The notes: generated from the letters alone by a model not told the origin. A stretch of DNA of 64,000 nucleotides from Methylophilus sp. (GCA_030696695.1 JAUYRP010000024.1:62001-126000), one strand, 5' to 3'; positions 50,876 through 59,874 are shown, counted from the first letter of the stretch. Made by a program: numbers and translations.

Positions 50876-51553
50876 ATGAAATTTTACCCAAAAATAATTG
50901 CACTATTTTTAATTCCATTTTTAATAGGTTTGCTGTTTGCAGAACCTAGCTTTGCGGCGGAAAAAAAAGACAAAGCCGCGCGTAAGACAGCATTAATGAT
51001 GCAAAAAATGAAGCAAGACATGGACGCCATGCAAGCGCAATTTACCACTGAAAAACAAGCGCTAGAAGCACAATTAAAAACGGAAATAGAAGCCAAAACG
51101 TTAGCAGAAGAGAAACTGAGCGCAACAGAATCCAAAGTGCGCAGCTTGAATGCAAGCTTAACCAAAACGCAACAAGAAAAAGCTGCATTAGATACGCAGT
51201 TGACTGAAACCAAAGCGACTTTAGCGACAACAGAAACAAATTTAACTGAGTTAAAAACACAACACCAAAAAGCTTTGGCGGATTTAGATTTCAATGACAA
51301 TCAACGCAAAACACTTTCGAGTAATTTGGCAGATACTACAAAAAACTTGAATACCTGTGAAGACAAAAACGGCAAGTTATATACCTACGGCAAGGAGTTG
51401 ATTCAGATTTATGATGACCCAAGCCGTTATGAAGCCATGATGCGTAAAGAGAAGTTCTTTCAATTAAAACGCGTTGAATTAGAAAATATATTGCAAAACC
51501 AACAAGACAAGTTAGATGAAGCACGTTTTGTGCGACCCACTAGACCTTATTAG
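50876..51553 (+). CDS. Exported coiled-coil protein, unknown function
   Basis: 225 residues from the ATG at 50876 (AAGGAG upstream). A signal peptide or N-terminal anchor (IIALFLIPFLIGLLFAEPSFAA) precedes about 130 residues of heptad-rich coiled coil (MKQDMDAMQAQFTTEKQALEA; LAEEKLSATESKVRSLNASL), then a short conserved-looking tail with one cysteine (NTCEDKNGKLYTYGKELIQIY). It follows the porin by 25 bp. The tail resembles that of proteins found with ExbB/TonB-linked loci, but no function can be assigned. Confidence 0.8.
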   Translation: MKFYPKIIALFLIPFLIGLLFAEPSFAAEKKDKAARKTALMMQKMKQDMDAMQAQFTTEKQALEAQLKTEIEAKTLAEEKLSATESKVRSLNASLTKTQQEKAALDTQLTETKATLATTETNLTELKTQHQKALADLDFNDNQRKTLSSNLADTTKNLNTCEDKNGKLYTYGKELIQIYDDPSRYEAMMRKEKFFQLKRVELENILQNQQDKLDEARFVRPTRPY

Positions 51554-51559
51554 TGAGCG

Positions 51560-51582
51560 CTAGTCCATCTTCTAGTCACTAG
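51560..51582. promoter_or_regulatory. Cluster of palindromic-site half-copies
   Basis: CTAGTCC at 51560-51566 followed by CTAGTCACTAG at 51572-51582, a short palindrome with the two cores collapsed onto each other. ACTAGT recurs at about 51635, close to the CPBP protease start. The 7-4-7 layout is not kept, so this is a weaker member. Confidence 0.4.
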
Positions 51583-51648
51583 TCGTTTTACAGCAATAAA
51601 ACCGTCACAATCGGTGCGTACACTACGTGTTCTACTAGTGAGTTAAAC

Positions 51649-52320
51649 ATGAGTATTCCACGTACGGTCTTATCCCGCTTATTACCATTTGCTGCGTATA
51701 TTGTGCTATTGGCTTTAGATGGTACTTTAGCGAGTGCGCTTGAATGGTTACATCTCAATCCTAAATTTTCATACGTCATCAGGATCAGCGCAGTGATTGC
51801 GTTGTTGCTGTATTTCTGGCGCGATTATATCGAGCTCACAACCAAACCTCATGTGTCCGATTATCTGTATGCCAGTATCGCTGGCGCAATTGTGTTTATT
51901 ATCTGGATATTTCCTTACCCAGCTTGGCTGGGGGGTGGCGACACCTCAACGTTTAACCCTTATGCAGGTGAAAATCCATTAGCTGCCATGTGGTGGGCAT
52001 CTGTGCGATTAATGGGTGCCGCGATGGTGGTGCCACTGATGGAAGAGTTGTTTTGGCGCTCCTATGTGATGCGCTGGTTTGATAAAGCAGATTTCTTAAC
52101 CGTCTCACCAGAGCGTATTTCTGGCTATGCGTATGTGGGCAGCGCCTGCCTGTTTGCACTAGAACACCATTTGTGGCTGGCAGGGTTATTTGCTGGCTTG
52201 GTGTACGGCGAGTTATATAAAACGTATAAAAACCTATGGGTACCGATTGCTGCGCATGCCGTCACCAATGCTTTGCTCGGGTTTTGGGTGTTGAGCACTA
52301 GCCAATGGAGTTATTGGTGA
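51649..52320 (+). CDS. CPBP (CAAX-type) membrane protease of the PEP-CTERM system
   Basis: 223 residues, about seven membrane segments. Glutamic-type active site as in CPBP proteases: E132-E133-x3-R137 (EELFWRSYV), H173-H174 in FALEHHLW and H203-x3-N207 in AAHAVTNAL. This subgroup is known as the CAAX prenyl protease-related protein that co-occurs with PEP-CTERM/exosortase loci. Its substrate is unknown; in such loci it could process sorted proteins. Coupled to epsL through a 4-bp overlap. Confidence 0.88.
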   Translation: MSIPRTVLSRLLPFAAYIVLLALDGTLASALEWLHLNPKFSYVIRISAVIALLLYFWRDYIELTTKPHVSDYLYASIAGAIVFIIWIFPYPAWLGGGDTSTFNPYAGENPLAAMWWASVRLMGAAMVVPLMEELFWRSYVMRWFDKADFLTVSPERISGYAYVGSACLFALEHHLWLAGLFAGLVYGELYKTYKNLWVPIAAHAVTNALLGFWVLSTSQWSYW

Positions 52321-53519
52321 TTGCGCGTTTTAGATTCAAGCTAGGTCTAGGTTTATTCTGTTTTCTGGCATTGCAAGCGCATGCAGAAGGTATCATAGAC
52401 TTCCAGCCATTTGTGCGTGCGGGCATGATGTACGATGATAATCTGTTTCGCTTTTCTTCTAAAGCACAGGCCAATGCTGCAGGCTTTTCAACCCTATCCG
52501 ATACCGTGAAAACACTGGATGCAGGTGCGCAACTCAACTTAAGACTAAGTCGCCAAATGGTACGTGCCACCGCAAGCATTAGTGATAATCAACATAATCG
52601 TTATGGCTTTTTGGACAATACAGCTAAGTCATATGGCATCACTTGGGATTGGCGTTTAGGCAATAGCGTGTATGGTGATTTAAGCACCAGCCTCAATCAA
52701 TCAGTCGCAGGATTTAACGATACCGAGATCGTATTAAGAAATTTGCGTACCGTAAAACGCCAACGTGCCAGTATCAATTGGAATGTGCTGTCTACATGGA
52801 CACTGTATGGCTTGACCGAAAAGAGTGACCTTGAAAATGACGAGTTGGCATTTCAGCCGCTGGATAGAGAAGATGATAGTTACGAGCTAGGGACACGCTA
52901 TACCACCACTTCTGGTACGCAAGTAGGCTTATTTTATCGCTATTTAAAATCAGATTATGTGAGCCGCTCTGGAAGCACTGCTTTGATTTTTGGCAGAGAA
53001 AATGACCAAAAGCAAGTGGGGATGAATTTAGCATGGGTGCCTACATTAAAAACACGTGTGACAGGGCAAATATCGACCATTCGCTTTCAGCGTGAAGATG
53101 CCTTGCAAGATGACTTCAATGGCTTAAGTCAGCGCTGGAATCTAGATTATGCCTGGTCAGGCAAAACCAGTTTTGGCTTTACCGCCTACCGTGAGTTGGC
53201 CTCTGTGGATGATTTGCTCTCGACTTATGTACTGTTCAAAGGCGCCAGTGCCAATGCCGATTGGCGTATGACCAGCAAGTTAAGTTTGAATGCCAGCTAT
53301 GGCATAGGGGAGCGTGAGTTCTTGGGCGGTAGCTCTATTTTCTTTTCACCATTGGCGCGTGAAGACAGCACCAAACGCTTTGGCTTCAATGTTGCATACA
53401 CGCCTACCGATCATGCTTTGCTGCAACTCAGGTTTGTAGACGAAGATCGAGATTCTAATTTAGCCAATTTTGCTTATCAGTTTCAATCGATACAATTGGT
53501 CGGGCAATACAATTTCTAG
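52317..53519 (+). CDS. epsL: Exopolysaccharide outer-membrane protein EpsL
   Basis: 400 residues if started at the GTG at 52317, which gives a 4-bp GTGA overlap with the protease gene and GGAG six bases upstream; the ATG at 52305 is an alternative (404 residues). Signal peptide (FKLGLGLFCFLALQAHA), then an outer-membrane barrel: FQPFVRAGMMYDDNLFRFSS, SASYGIGEREFLGG-like strands and C-terminal QSIQLVGQYNF. It matches the EpsL family tied to exosortase B exopolysaccharide loci and is thought to take part in polymer export or surface retention. Confidence 0.86.
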   Translation: MIARFRFKLGLGLFCFLALQAHAEGIIDFQPFVRAGMMYDDNLFRFSSKAQANAAGFSTLSDTVKTLDAGAQLNLRLSRQMVRATASISDNQHNRYGFLDNTAKSYGITWDWRLGNSVYGDLSTSLNQSVAGFNDTEIVLRNLRTVKRQRASINWNVLSTWTLYGLTEKSDLENDELAFQPLDREDDSYELGTRYTTTSGTQVGLFYRYLKSDYVSRSGSTALIFGRENDQKQVGMNLAWVPTLKTRVTGQISTIRFQREDALQDDFNGLSQRWNLDYAWSGKTSFGFTAYRELASVDDLLSTYVLFKGASANADWRMTSKLSLNASYGIGEREFLGGSSIFFSPLAREDSTKRFGFNVAYTPTDHALLQLRFVDEDRDSNLANFAYQFQSIQLVGQYNF

Positions 53520-53565
53520 TGATTCTTAGGTAAATGTTGCGGTGTGTGCAACACTCATGTAATCC

Positions 53566-53583
53566 CTAGTTACTAAGAACTAG
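53566..53583. promoter_or_regulatory. Palindromic site 7 before the eps operon
   Basis: CTAGTTA-CTAA-GAACTAG: the 7-4-7 layout with three mismatches to the consensus, itself an exact 6-bp inverted repeat (CTAGTT / AACTAG). It lies 220 bp before epsD in a 284-bp AT-rich gap with no gene; TATATG at 53610-53615 is a possible -10 box. Confidence 0.58.
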
Positions 53584-53803
53584 AAATGCCGCAATGGCCG
53601 CCACTTTCTATATGACATTTTGCATTTCATATCATCACATGAAATATTCATTAAATTTATTAAATTTAATTAAATCATATAGATAAAATATAAAATTAAA
53701 GTGAAATATTCAACATAATCATAAATATTACTTATATCTGACACAGAACAGTCACATTACTTTCTTATAGTGTGATGGCTATGTCATCACATGAGAAAAA
53801 ACG

Positions 53804-54754
53804 ATGTTGAAGAACCTTCCAGTACTGTCAGTCCTATTTATGTCACTCACCTTGGTGGCCTGTGGCGATAAAGGCGAAGCAAAAAAATCAGATACACAAG
53901 TCGTTGCCAAAGTGAATGGCGATGAAATTTCTATTCATCAAGTCAATTTGCAACTTGGCCGCGCAGGCAAAATGGATGAAGCGCAAAGCAAAGCGGTTTC
54001 TCAACAAATTGTAAGCAAATTAGTGGACCAGCAATTGCTGAAACAAAAAGCATTAGAGGACAAGCTAGACCGCGACCCACGTGTGTTGCAAATTATAGAG
54101 GCCTCCAAAAGTGAAATTTTGGCGCAAGCTTATTTAGAGAAAGTGTCCAGCAAAGCCAAAAAGCCAAGCGCGGCTGAGATTGATACGTTTTATACAGAGC
54201 ATCCAGAGTTGTTCGAAAAGCGTCGTGTGTTTCGTTTGCAAGAGTTAGTAGTACAAGCAGCACCTGAGAAATTTGCTGAGATTGAAGCGGGTGTCAAAGA
54301 CATCAAGAATATCAATGAAGTGGCGCTATGGTTAAAAGAACATCAATTCCAGTTCACACCCAATAGCAATGTGCGTACAGCAGAACAACTGCCAGGCAAC
54401 TTGCTGAAAGTGTTGCAACCGTTGGCAGATGGTGAAATGTTTTTGCTGAAAACAGACCGTTCGTTGAACGTGGTGCATTTGGCGGCATCGCAATCTCAAC
54501 CAGTGGCACGTGATAAAGCAACGCCTATTATTGAGCAGTACTTTCTGAATTTAAATAAAACCAATTTAATCACCGAAGAGGTGAAAGGCTTGAAAGCCAA
54601 AGCCAAGATTGAATATGTGGGCGCATTTGCTGAGATGGCTAAGCTACCTACGACACAAGAAAAACCAACTGCAACAGCGCCCGTTGAAGCAGAAGATAAA
54701 GCACATAAAGACAAAACACCGTCCACAATTGATAAAGGCTTGTCTGGTCTCTAA
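53804..54754 (+). CDS. epsD: EpsD-family peptidyl-prolyl isomerase lipoprotein
   Basis: 316 residues. Lipoprotein signal with lipobox LVAC (Cys20), an N-terminal SurA-like helical part (VVAKVNGDEISIHQVNLQL), and a degenerate parvulin (PpiC) domain (FRLQELVVQAAPEKFAEIEAG). This is the EpsD protein that opens exosortase B exopolysaccharide operons; it probably helps fold an outer-membrane or periplasmic export component. A charged linker ends it. The next gene begins immediately after its stop. Confidence 0.88.
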   Translation: MLKNLPVLSVLFMSLTLVACGDKGEAKKSDTQVVAKVNGDEISIHQVNLQLGRAGKMDEAQSKAVSQQIVSKLVDQQLLKQKALEDKLDRDPRVLQIIEASKSEILAQAYLEKVSSKAKKPSAAEIDTFYTEHPELFEKRRVFRLQELVVQAAPEKFAEIEAGVKDIKNINEVALWLKEHQFQFTPNSNVRTAEQLPGNLLKVLQPLADGEMFLLKTDRSLNVVHLAASQSQPVARDKATPIIEQYFLNLNKTNLITEEVKGLKAKAKIEYVGAFAEMAKLPTTQEKPTATAPVEAEDKAHKDKTPSTIDKGLSGL

Positions 54755-55924
54755 ATGCCACTTAACTCTGCAACTCCATTGCCTATGATGACTCATTTTT
54801 CCTACATGCGCTTTTTGTCCAACAGCCGTATGTGCACTCAACATTTGCTGAAACTGCTTTTGATCAGTATTTTTGCCTGCATGAGTCACCTAAGTTTTGC
54901 AGATATAGGGGATACAAAAGCTACTGTCAGCAAAGCTACAGAATCTGCTAATCGTGACTATGTGTTGGGGGCAGGAGACTTTGTGCGCATTAGTGTGTAT
55001 GGCAGCCCTGATTTATTGACCGAAGCGCGCATATCCGCTGCAGGCACCATCACATTCCCGCTATTAGGCGAGGTAGCGTTAGGTGGACTAAGCCCCAAAC
55101 TCTCTGAAGCTAAATTGGCTGAGCAATTAGAAAAAGGCGGCTACATCAAAAAAGCACAAGTGAATCTAATCGTATTGCAATACCAAAGCCAGTATGTATC
55201 TGTGCTGGGTGATGTGTTTAAGCCAGGAAAGGTTGCGCTAGACCGACCGAGCAAACTATCCGATGTATTGGCGATGGCGGGCGGTGCGACACCCAATGGA
55301 TCAGATGTAGTGACCTTGATTAGAACCCAAGCAGGCAAAACTATTAAAAAAGATTACGACCTACGTGATTTGATAGCGAAAGCGGATGCCACCCACAACC
55401 CCCAAGTGATGGGTGATGACATTGTGTATGTGAATGCGCGTGAGGTGTCTGTGTTGGGACAAGTCAATCGCCCTGGTAAGTATTCCATTACAGGCGGTGT
55501 TCGCACCGTATTAGATTTCTTATCACAAGCAGGCGGTGTGGCAGGTAATGGCGCTGATACGCTGATTGTGATGACCAAACGCAATGGCCAAATGACCAAG
55601 TTAGAGTTGGATGTCGATCAGCTTTATCGTGCAGGCGAGTTATCTAACAATATCGAGTTATCCAACGGCGATTCTATTTACGTGCCACGCGTGCCTATGT
55701 TTTATATCTATGGCGAAGTGCAACGTCCTGGCGCCTTTAGATTAGAGCGCAACATGAACGTGGCGCAGGCGCTCTCCACGGGCGGCGGGCTCTCTGTGAG
55801 AGGCACAGAGCGCGGCATTAAGATTAAGCGCAATATCAAAGGCGAGCTGAAAACGTTGGATGCCAAGGCTGGAGACGTATTGCAAGCCAATGACATTGTA
55901 TTTGTGGGTGAAAGCCTGTTTTAG
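54755..55924 (+). CDS. epsE: Polysaccharide export protein EpsE (Wza-like)
   Basis: 389 residues as drawn; an ATG at 54830 gives a more standard signal peptide (LLKLLLISIFACMSHLSFA), and the first 25 residues may not be translated. After the signal comes a Poly_export domain (YVLGAGDFVRISVYGSPDL to GTITFPLLGEVALGGLS), then three SLBB-type repeats (VSVLGDVFKPGKVALDRPSK; VSVLGQVNRPGKYSI; FYIYGEVQRPGAFRL). It forms the outer-membrane/periplasm channel for the polymer. It lacks a lipobox, unlike E. coli Wza. Confidence 0.9.
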   Translation: MPLNSATPLPMMTHFSYMRFLSNSRMCTQHLLKLLLISIFACMSHLSFADIGDTKATVSKATESANRDYVLGAGDFVRISVYGSPDLLTEARISAAGTITFPLLGEVALGGLSPKLSEAKLAEQLEKGGYIKKAQVNLIVLQYQSQYVSVLGDVFKPGKVALDRPSKLSDVLAMAGGATPNGSDVVTLIRTQAGKTIKKDYDLRDLIAKADATHNPQVMGDDIVYVNAREVSVLGQVNRPGKYSITGGVRTVLDFLSQAGGVAGNGADTLIVMTKRNGQMTKLELDVDQLYRAGELSNNIELSNGDSIYVPRVPMFYIYGEVQRPGAFRLERNMNVAQALSTGGGLSVRGTERGIKIKRNIKGELKTLDAKAGDVLQANDIVFVGESLF

Positions 55925-55965
55925 GCTGCACATCAATAAGCAGAAGATTTATAGGTCATCACTTT

Positions 55966-57399
55966 ATGCGTTTATCCCAAATTTTAGCGATTTTAGCTGC
56001 CAGACGTTGGATTGCTCTGTGGGTGTTTTTTCTCACCGTGCTGGTCACCACTTTGCTGAGCTTTTTATTGCCAAAAACCTATACATCTAGTGTCACGGTA
56101 GTGATTAATGCCAAAGGGGCAGACCCTGTCACAGGCCAAATGCTGCCAGCAGCACTGATGCCAGGCTACATGGCGACGCAGTTTGATATTATCGCCAGCC
56201 GCAATGTGGCGCTGAAAGTGGTCGATAAACTACAAATTGCGCAAAACCCCACCGCAAAAGCGAAATTTGAAGAAGCCACCAACGGCGAAGGTGATATTAG
56301 AGACTATTATGCCGATCAGTTTTTACAAGGCTTAGAGGTTAAACCTTCACGTGAAAGTAGCGTAATTGAGATTAGCTACCGTGGTCCTGATCCGCAATTT
56401 TCAGCAGCGTTGGCCAATGCCTTTGCCGAAGCTTATATTCAAACCAGTTTAGAGTTAAAAACCAACCCAGCCAAACAGGCTTCTGTGTTCTTTGATACGC
56501 AAATTAAAGCGCTGCGTACAGAAGTAGAAAAGGCACAGGCAAAGTTGTCGGATTACCAAAATGCACATGGCATTACCAGTAGCGAAGGGCGCCTAGATGT
56601 GGAAATGGCAAGGCTGGCAGAGTTATCCAGCCAACTAGTGGTGGCGCAGGCGCAAACCTACGATAGCAACTCACGTCGTAACCAACTCAAACGCGGTGGT
56701 GCTACCGATTCACCAGAAATCTTATCTAACTCATTGATTCAAGGCTTGAAATCACAACTGGTACAAGCCGAGGCCAAACTATCCGAAGTGTCACAACGTT
56801 TGGGTGTGAATCATCCGCAATATCAATCTGCCAAGCAAGATGTGGATAATTTACGCCATTCTATCCAAGTGGAAATCGGCAAAACCAGCAGCAGTGTGGG
56901 GCAAACGGCGCAAGTGTCACAAATGCGCGAAGGCGAGATTAAAGCGGCGTTAGAAGCGCAAAAGCAACGCGTACTCAAGCTAAAAAATGAGCAAGATGCC
57001 GTGGCAGTATTACTACGTGAGGTAGATAGTGCGCAACGTATTTACGACAGTGCCTTGCTGAGATTTGGCCAAACCAATTTAGAGAGTCAGTCTGGTCAAA
57101 CCGAGATCTCTGTGCTCAACCCAGCTACACCGCCACTTAAACACTCTAGCCCGAAAATACTGATCAATATTGTGCTGTCACTGTTTTTAGGTGGCTTGCT
57201 TGCGGTGGGTTGCGCTATTGCCACGGAAATGTTGGATAGACGCGTGCGTTCTGCAGATGATCTATCACAGTTGCTAGCAGTGCCTGTATTGGCTGCGTTG
57301 GTCACACCAAAGCCTACATTTAAAGAGTGGCTAAACAAGTTATTGAATGCAAAAAAAGCTAAACCAACGCGAGGCGCGTTGGGCATGCAATTGCGATAA
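55966..57399 (+). CDS. epsF: Chain-length determinant protein EpsF (Wzz-like)
   Basis: 477 residues. Wzz layout: N-terminal membrane helix (WIALWVFFLTVLVTTLLSFLL), a large periplasmic coiled-coil region (AKLSDYQNAHGITSSEGRLDVEMARL), and a second helix (ILINIVLSLFLGGLLAVGCAIA) preceded by the proline-rich LNPATPPLKHSSPK. The tail has no kinase domain; the partner ATPase-like protein EpsG is the next gene. It controls polymer length and links synthesis to export. Confidence 0.92.
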   Translation: MRLSQILAILAARRWIALWVFFLTVLVTTLLSFLLPKTYTSSVTVVINAKGADPVTGQMLPAALMPGYMATQFDIIASRNVALKVVDKLQIAQNPTAKAKFEEATNGEGDIRDYYADQFLQGLEVKPSRESSVIEISYRGPDPQFSAALANAFAEAYIQTSLELKTNPAKQASVFFDTQIKALRTEVEKAQAKLSDYQNAHGITSSEGRLDVEMARLAELSSQLVVAQAQTYDSNSRRNQLKRGGATDSPEILSNSLIQGLKSQLVQAEAKLSEVSQRLGVNHPQYQSAKQDVDNLRHSIQVEIGKTSSSVGQTAQVSQMREGEIKAALEAQKQRVLKLKNEQDAVAVLLREVDSAQRIYDSALLRFGQTNLESQSGQTEISVLNPATPPLKHSSPKILINIVLSLFLGGLLAVGCAIATEMLDRRVRSADDLSQLLAVPVLAALVTPKPTFKEWLNKLLNAKKAKPTRGALGMQLR

Positions 57400-57427
57400 A
57401 TGAAACGAATATGACTGATTTCACTTT

Positions 57428-58303
57428 ATGAATACCACCATGATGCACACAATGCCTGCAGATGATTTAGAGAGTGCGAGCTACGCCAGAATAGGCGATG
57501 CTTTGATTGCACATGCAAAATTAAAACCAGAAGACGTAGAGCGGATTCTTGCGCTACAAAACAGCGACAATCTGTTATTTGGTGAAGCAGCAAAGCGCTT
57601 AGGTTTGGTCAAAGAAAGTGATATTAAAAAAGTATTATCAGAGCAGTATGCTTATGCTTATTCGCATGATCCTAGCAAAATTAACCAAGCCCTGATTGCT
57701 GCACACACGCCGTTCTGTAGTGAAGTAGAACGCTTGCGTAGCTTGCGCGGCCAATTGATGATGCGTTGGTTTGATTTAGGCCATAAAACCTTGGCAATTA
57801 CCTCTACACATCCTGATGATATGTCACATGTAGTGACTGCTAATCTGGCTGTGGTGTTCTCACAGTTAAATAAAAAAACATTGCTGGTCGATGCTAATTT
57901 GCGCGCACCCATGCATCAACAACTGTTTGATGTAGAAAGCAGAGTAGGGTTAGCCAATATCTTAGCGAACCGTCAAGGCAGTTATCAGTTATCACGCCAT
58001 CCAGCTTTGCCTAATTTATCAATCTTGGCTGCAGGCACGCAGGTGCCTAATCCACAGGAGTTGCTCAGTAACGGCAGCTTTTCTGAGTTGATGGATGATT
58101 TATCGAATATTTACGATGTGATTTTAATCGAGTGCGTGCCATTAAGTTTAGGTGCGGATTACTTGCCTGTGGTGGCCAAAGCAAAAGGTGCCATCGTCGT
58201 CACACGTCAAGATGTTACCACTGCGCACAATTTGCACTTGCTACAAGCGCAACTCACCATGACGGGTGCGCAATTGATTGGCAGCGTCATACAGGAGCTG
58301 TAA
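57428..58303 (+). CDS. epsG: EpsG-like BY-kinase homologue with a lost P-loop
   Basis: 291 residues. N-terminal MshEN/GspE-N-like helical domain (IGDALIAHAKLKPEDVERILALQ), then a ParA/BY-kinase-type ATPase fold (TANLAVVFSQLNKKTLLVDANLR with the Walker A' Asp155; YDVILIECVPLS as Walker B region). The Walker A segment at residues 125-136 reads TSTHPDDMSHVV: no GKS/T or other P-loop lysine, so ATP binding is doubtful. The tyrosine-rich tail of active BY-kinases is also absent. It lies between epsF and xrtB, as in homologous operons, and may act as a structural partner of EpsF. Confidence 0.87.
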   Translation: MNTTMMHTMPADDLESASYARIGDALIAHAKLKPEDVERILALQNSDNLLFGEAAKRLGLVKESDIKKVLSEQYAYAYSHDPSKINQALIAAHTPFCSEVERLRSLRGQLMMRWFDLGHKTLAITSTHPDDMSHVVTANLAVVFSQLNKKTLLVDANLRAPMHQQLFDVESRVGLANILANRQGSYQLSRHPALPNLSILAAGTQVPNPQELLSNGSFSELMDDLSNIYDVILIECVPLSLGADYLPVVAKAKGAIVVTRQDVTTAHNLHLLQAQLTMTGAQLIGSVIQEL

Positions 58304-59176
58304 TTGTCAGTCGCTACAATGCATTCCGCACCCCCACAGCGCAACATTGATTGGTTAAGTTGGCTGCCATACCTAATTGGCTTGGCTGGACTTTATATCC
58401 CGAGTTACTACGCGATTAGCCAAACCCTTTGGCGTGAGGTGGATCAGGCGCATGGCCCGATTGTGCTGATGGTCATCATTTTTTTGGCGTGGCAAAAACG
58501 TGAACATTTGGTTCTCACCAAGCCCAGCCAATTAGAAACATTCGCTGGCTGGGCATGTTTGTTATTTGGCTTAGCATGTTATGTACTTGGACGTTCTCAA
58601 GACATTCTAATGTTGGATATCGGCTCGCAAATCCCTGTGCTGATGGGCGTGTTGCTGCTGAGTTGTGGGCGCAAAGCGTTAAAAGCCATGTGGTTTCCGC
58701 TGTTCTTTATTATTTTTATGCTGCCGTTACCATTGGCAAGTATCACCATGCCGATGAAGATGGCGGTGTCATATGTCACAGAGACCATCTTATTCTGGTT
58801 TGATTATCCAATCGCGCGCTCTGGTGTGGTGTTGCAAATTGGGCAGTATCAATTATTGGTAGCCGATGCTTGTGCAGGCATGCATACCTTGATTTCACTT
58901 GAAGCGCTAGGCTTGCTCTATCTGAACTTGGTTAAGCATGATTCGTTAGTTCGCAATATCACACTGGGCATTTTGATTATTCCTATTTCATTCACTGCCA
59001 ATGTGGTGCGTGTGATGGCGCTCACCTTAATTACCTATTACTTTGGCGACGAAGTTGGGCAAGGCTTTGTGCATGGCTTTGCTGGTATGTTTTTATTCAT
59101 TATCGCGCTCATGTTTATTATGGCAGTGGACTCTACGATTCAATTCTTTGTAAAACGACATCAGGGCGCAGCATGA
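58304..59176 (+). CDS. xrtB: Exosortase B
   Basis: 290 residues with a TTG start placed 6 nt after GGAG; an ATG at 58319 is the alternative. About eight membrane helices. The exosortase active-site trio is intact: Cys190 (ADACAGMHTL), Arg236 (NVVRVMALTL) and His257 (VHGFAGMFLF). It cleaves PEP-CTERM tails and is expected to transfer the proteins to another surface molecule. Candidate substrates in this window are the proteins at 27766-28338 and 31055-31876. Overlaps epsI by 4 bp (ATGA). Confidence 0.93.
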   Translation: MSVATMHSAPPQRNIDWLSWLPYLIGLAGLYIPSYYAISQTLWREVDQAHGPIVLMVIIFLAWQKREHLVLTKPSQLETFAGWACLLFGLACYVLGRSQDILMLDIGSQIPVLMGVLLLSCGRKALKAMWFPLFFIIFMLPLPLASITMPMKMAVSYVTETILFWFDYPIARSGVVLQIGQYQLLVADACAGMHTLISLEALGLLYLNLVKHDSLVRNITLGILIIPISFTANVVRVMALTLITYYFGDEVGQGFVHGFAGMFLFIIALMFIMAVDSTIQFFVKRHQGAA

Positions 59177-59874
59177 AAATGAAGATTGGCTATGTGGTAT
59201 TGATGTTGATGATTACAGCATCCGTCATGGCTGCCAATCTTAGGCCGCAGCATAAAATCACTGAAGGTCAGCCAAAGCTGATGCTAGAACAGGCCATTCC
59301 ACAACAATTTAACGATTGGCGTGTGCTGGATTTAACTGCACAACTTGTGAATCCTGAAGTGAAAGCAGCAGTAGACAAAGTGTATGCGCAAACCTTATCA
59401 CGTACTTACACCAACGCTAAAGGTGATGTGATTATGCTATCTATTGCCTATGGTGAGGATCAAAGTGATAGCGTAGGCGTGCATTTGCCAGAGGGCTGCT
59501 ATGGCGGCCAAGGCTTTAATATTGGTAAGGTAGTGCGCGATAAAATCGCTACAGAATCACTCACCATCCCAGTGACCAAGGTGATTGCAACCAAGACTAA
59601 CCGCATTGAACCCATTACCTATTGGTTAAGAACAGGCGAGCGGCTGACATACCCTGGCTGGGATACCAAAATGTCACGATTACAATACGGCTTAACAGGG
59701 CACGTACCTGACGGCATGTTGGTGCGCATTTCTAGCCTGACTAGCACTACCGAACCTGATGATATTGAGCATGCTTACGCCATACACGCGCGCTTTATAC
59801 AAGATTTAATCAGCGCAACGCCCTACACCAAACGCCATACGCTCATTGGTCAAGTCATTCGACCACTCAGCTGA
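59173..59874 (+). CDS. epsI: Exosortase-associated protein EpsI
   Basis: 233 residues. One N-terminal membrane helix (YVVLMLMITASVMAANL), then a periplasmic domain with FNDWRVLDL, VIMLSIAYGEDQSDSVGVHLP, the conserved PEGCYGGQGF and TYWLRTGERLTYPGW. EpsI (DUF3485) accompanies or is fused to exosortases; its action is unknown but is presumed to assist sorting or polymer linkage. ATGA overlap with xrtB indicates coupling. Confidence 0.92.
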   Translation: MKMKIGYVVLMLMITASVMAANLRPQHKITEGQPKLMLEQAIPQQFNDWRVLDLTAQLVNPEVKAAVDKVYAQTLSRTYTNAKGDVIMLSIAYGEDQSDSVGVHLPEGCYGGQGFNIGKVVRDKIATESLTIPVTKVIATKTNRIEPITYWLRTGERLTYPGWDTKMSRLQYGLTGHVPDGMLVRISSLTSTTEPDDIEHAYAIHARFIQDLISATPYTKRHTLIGQVIRPLS

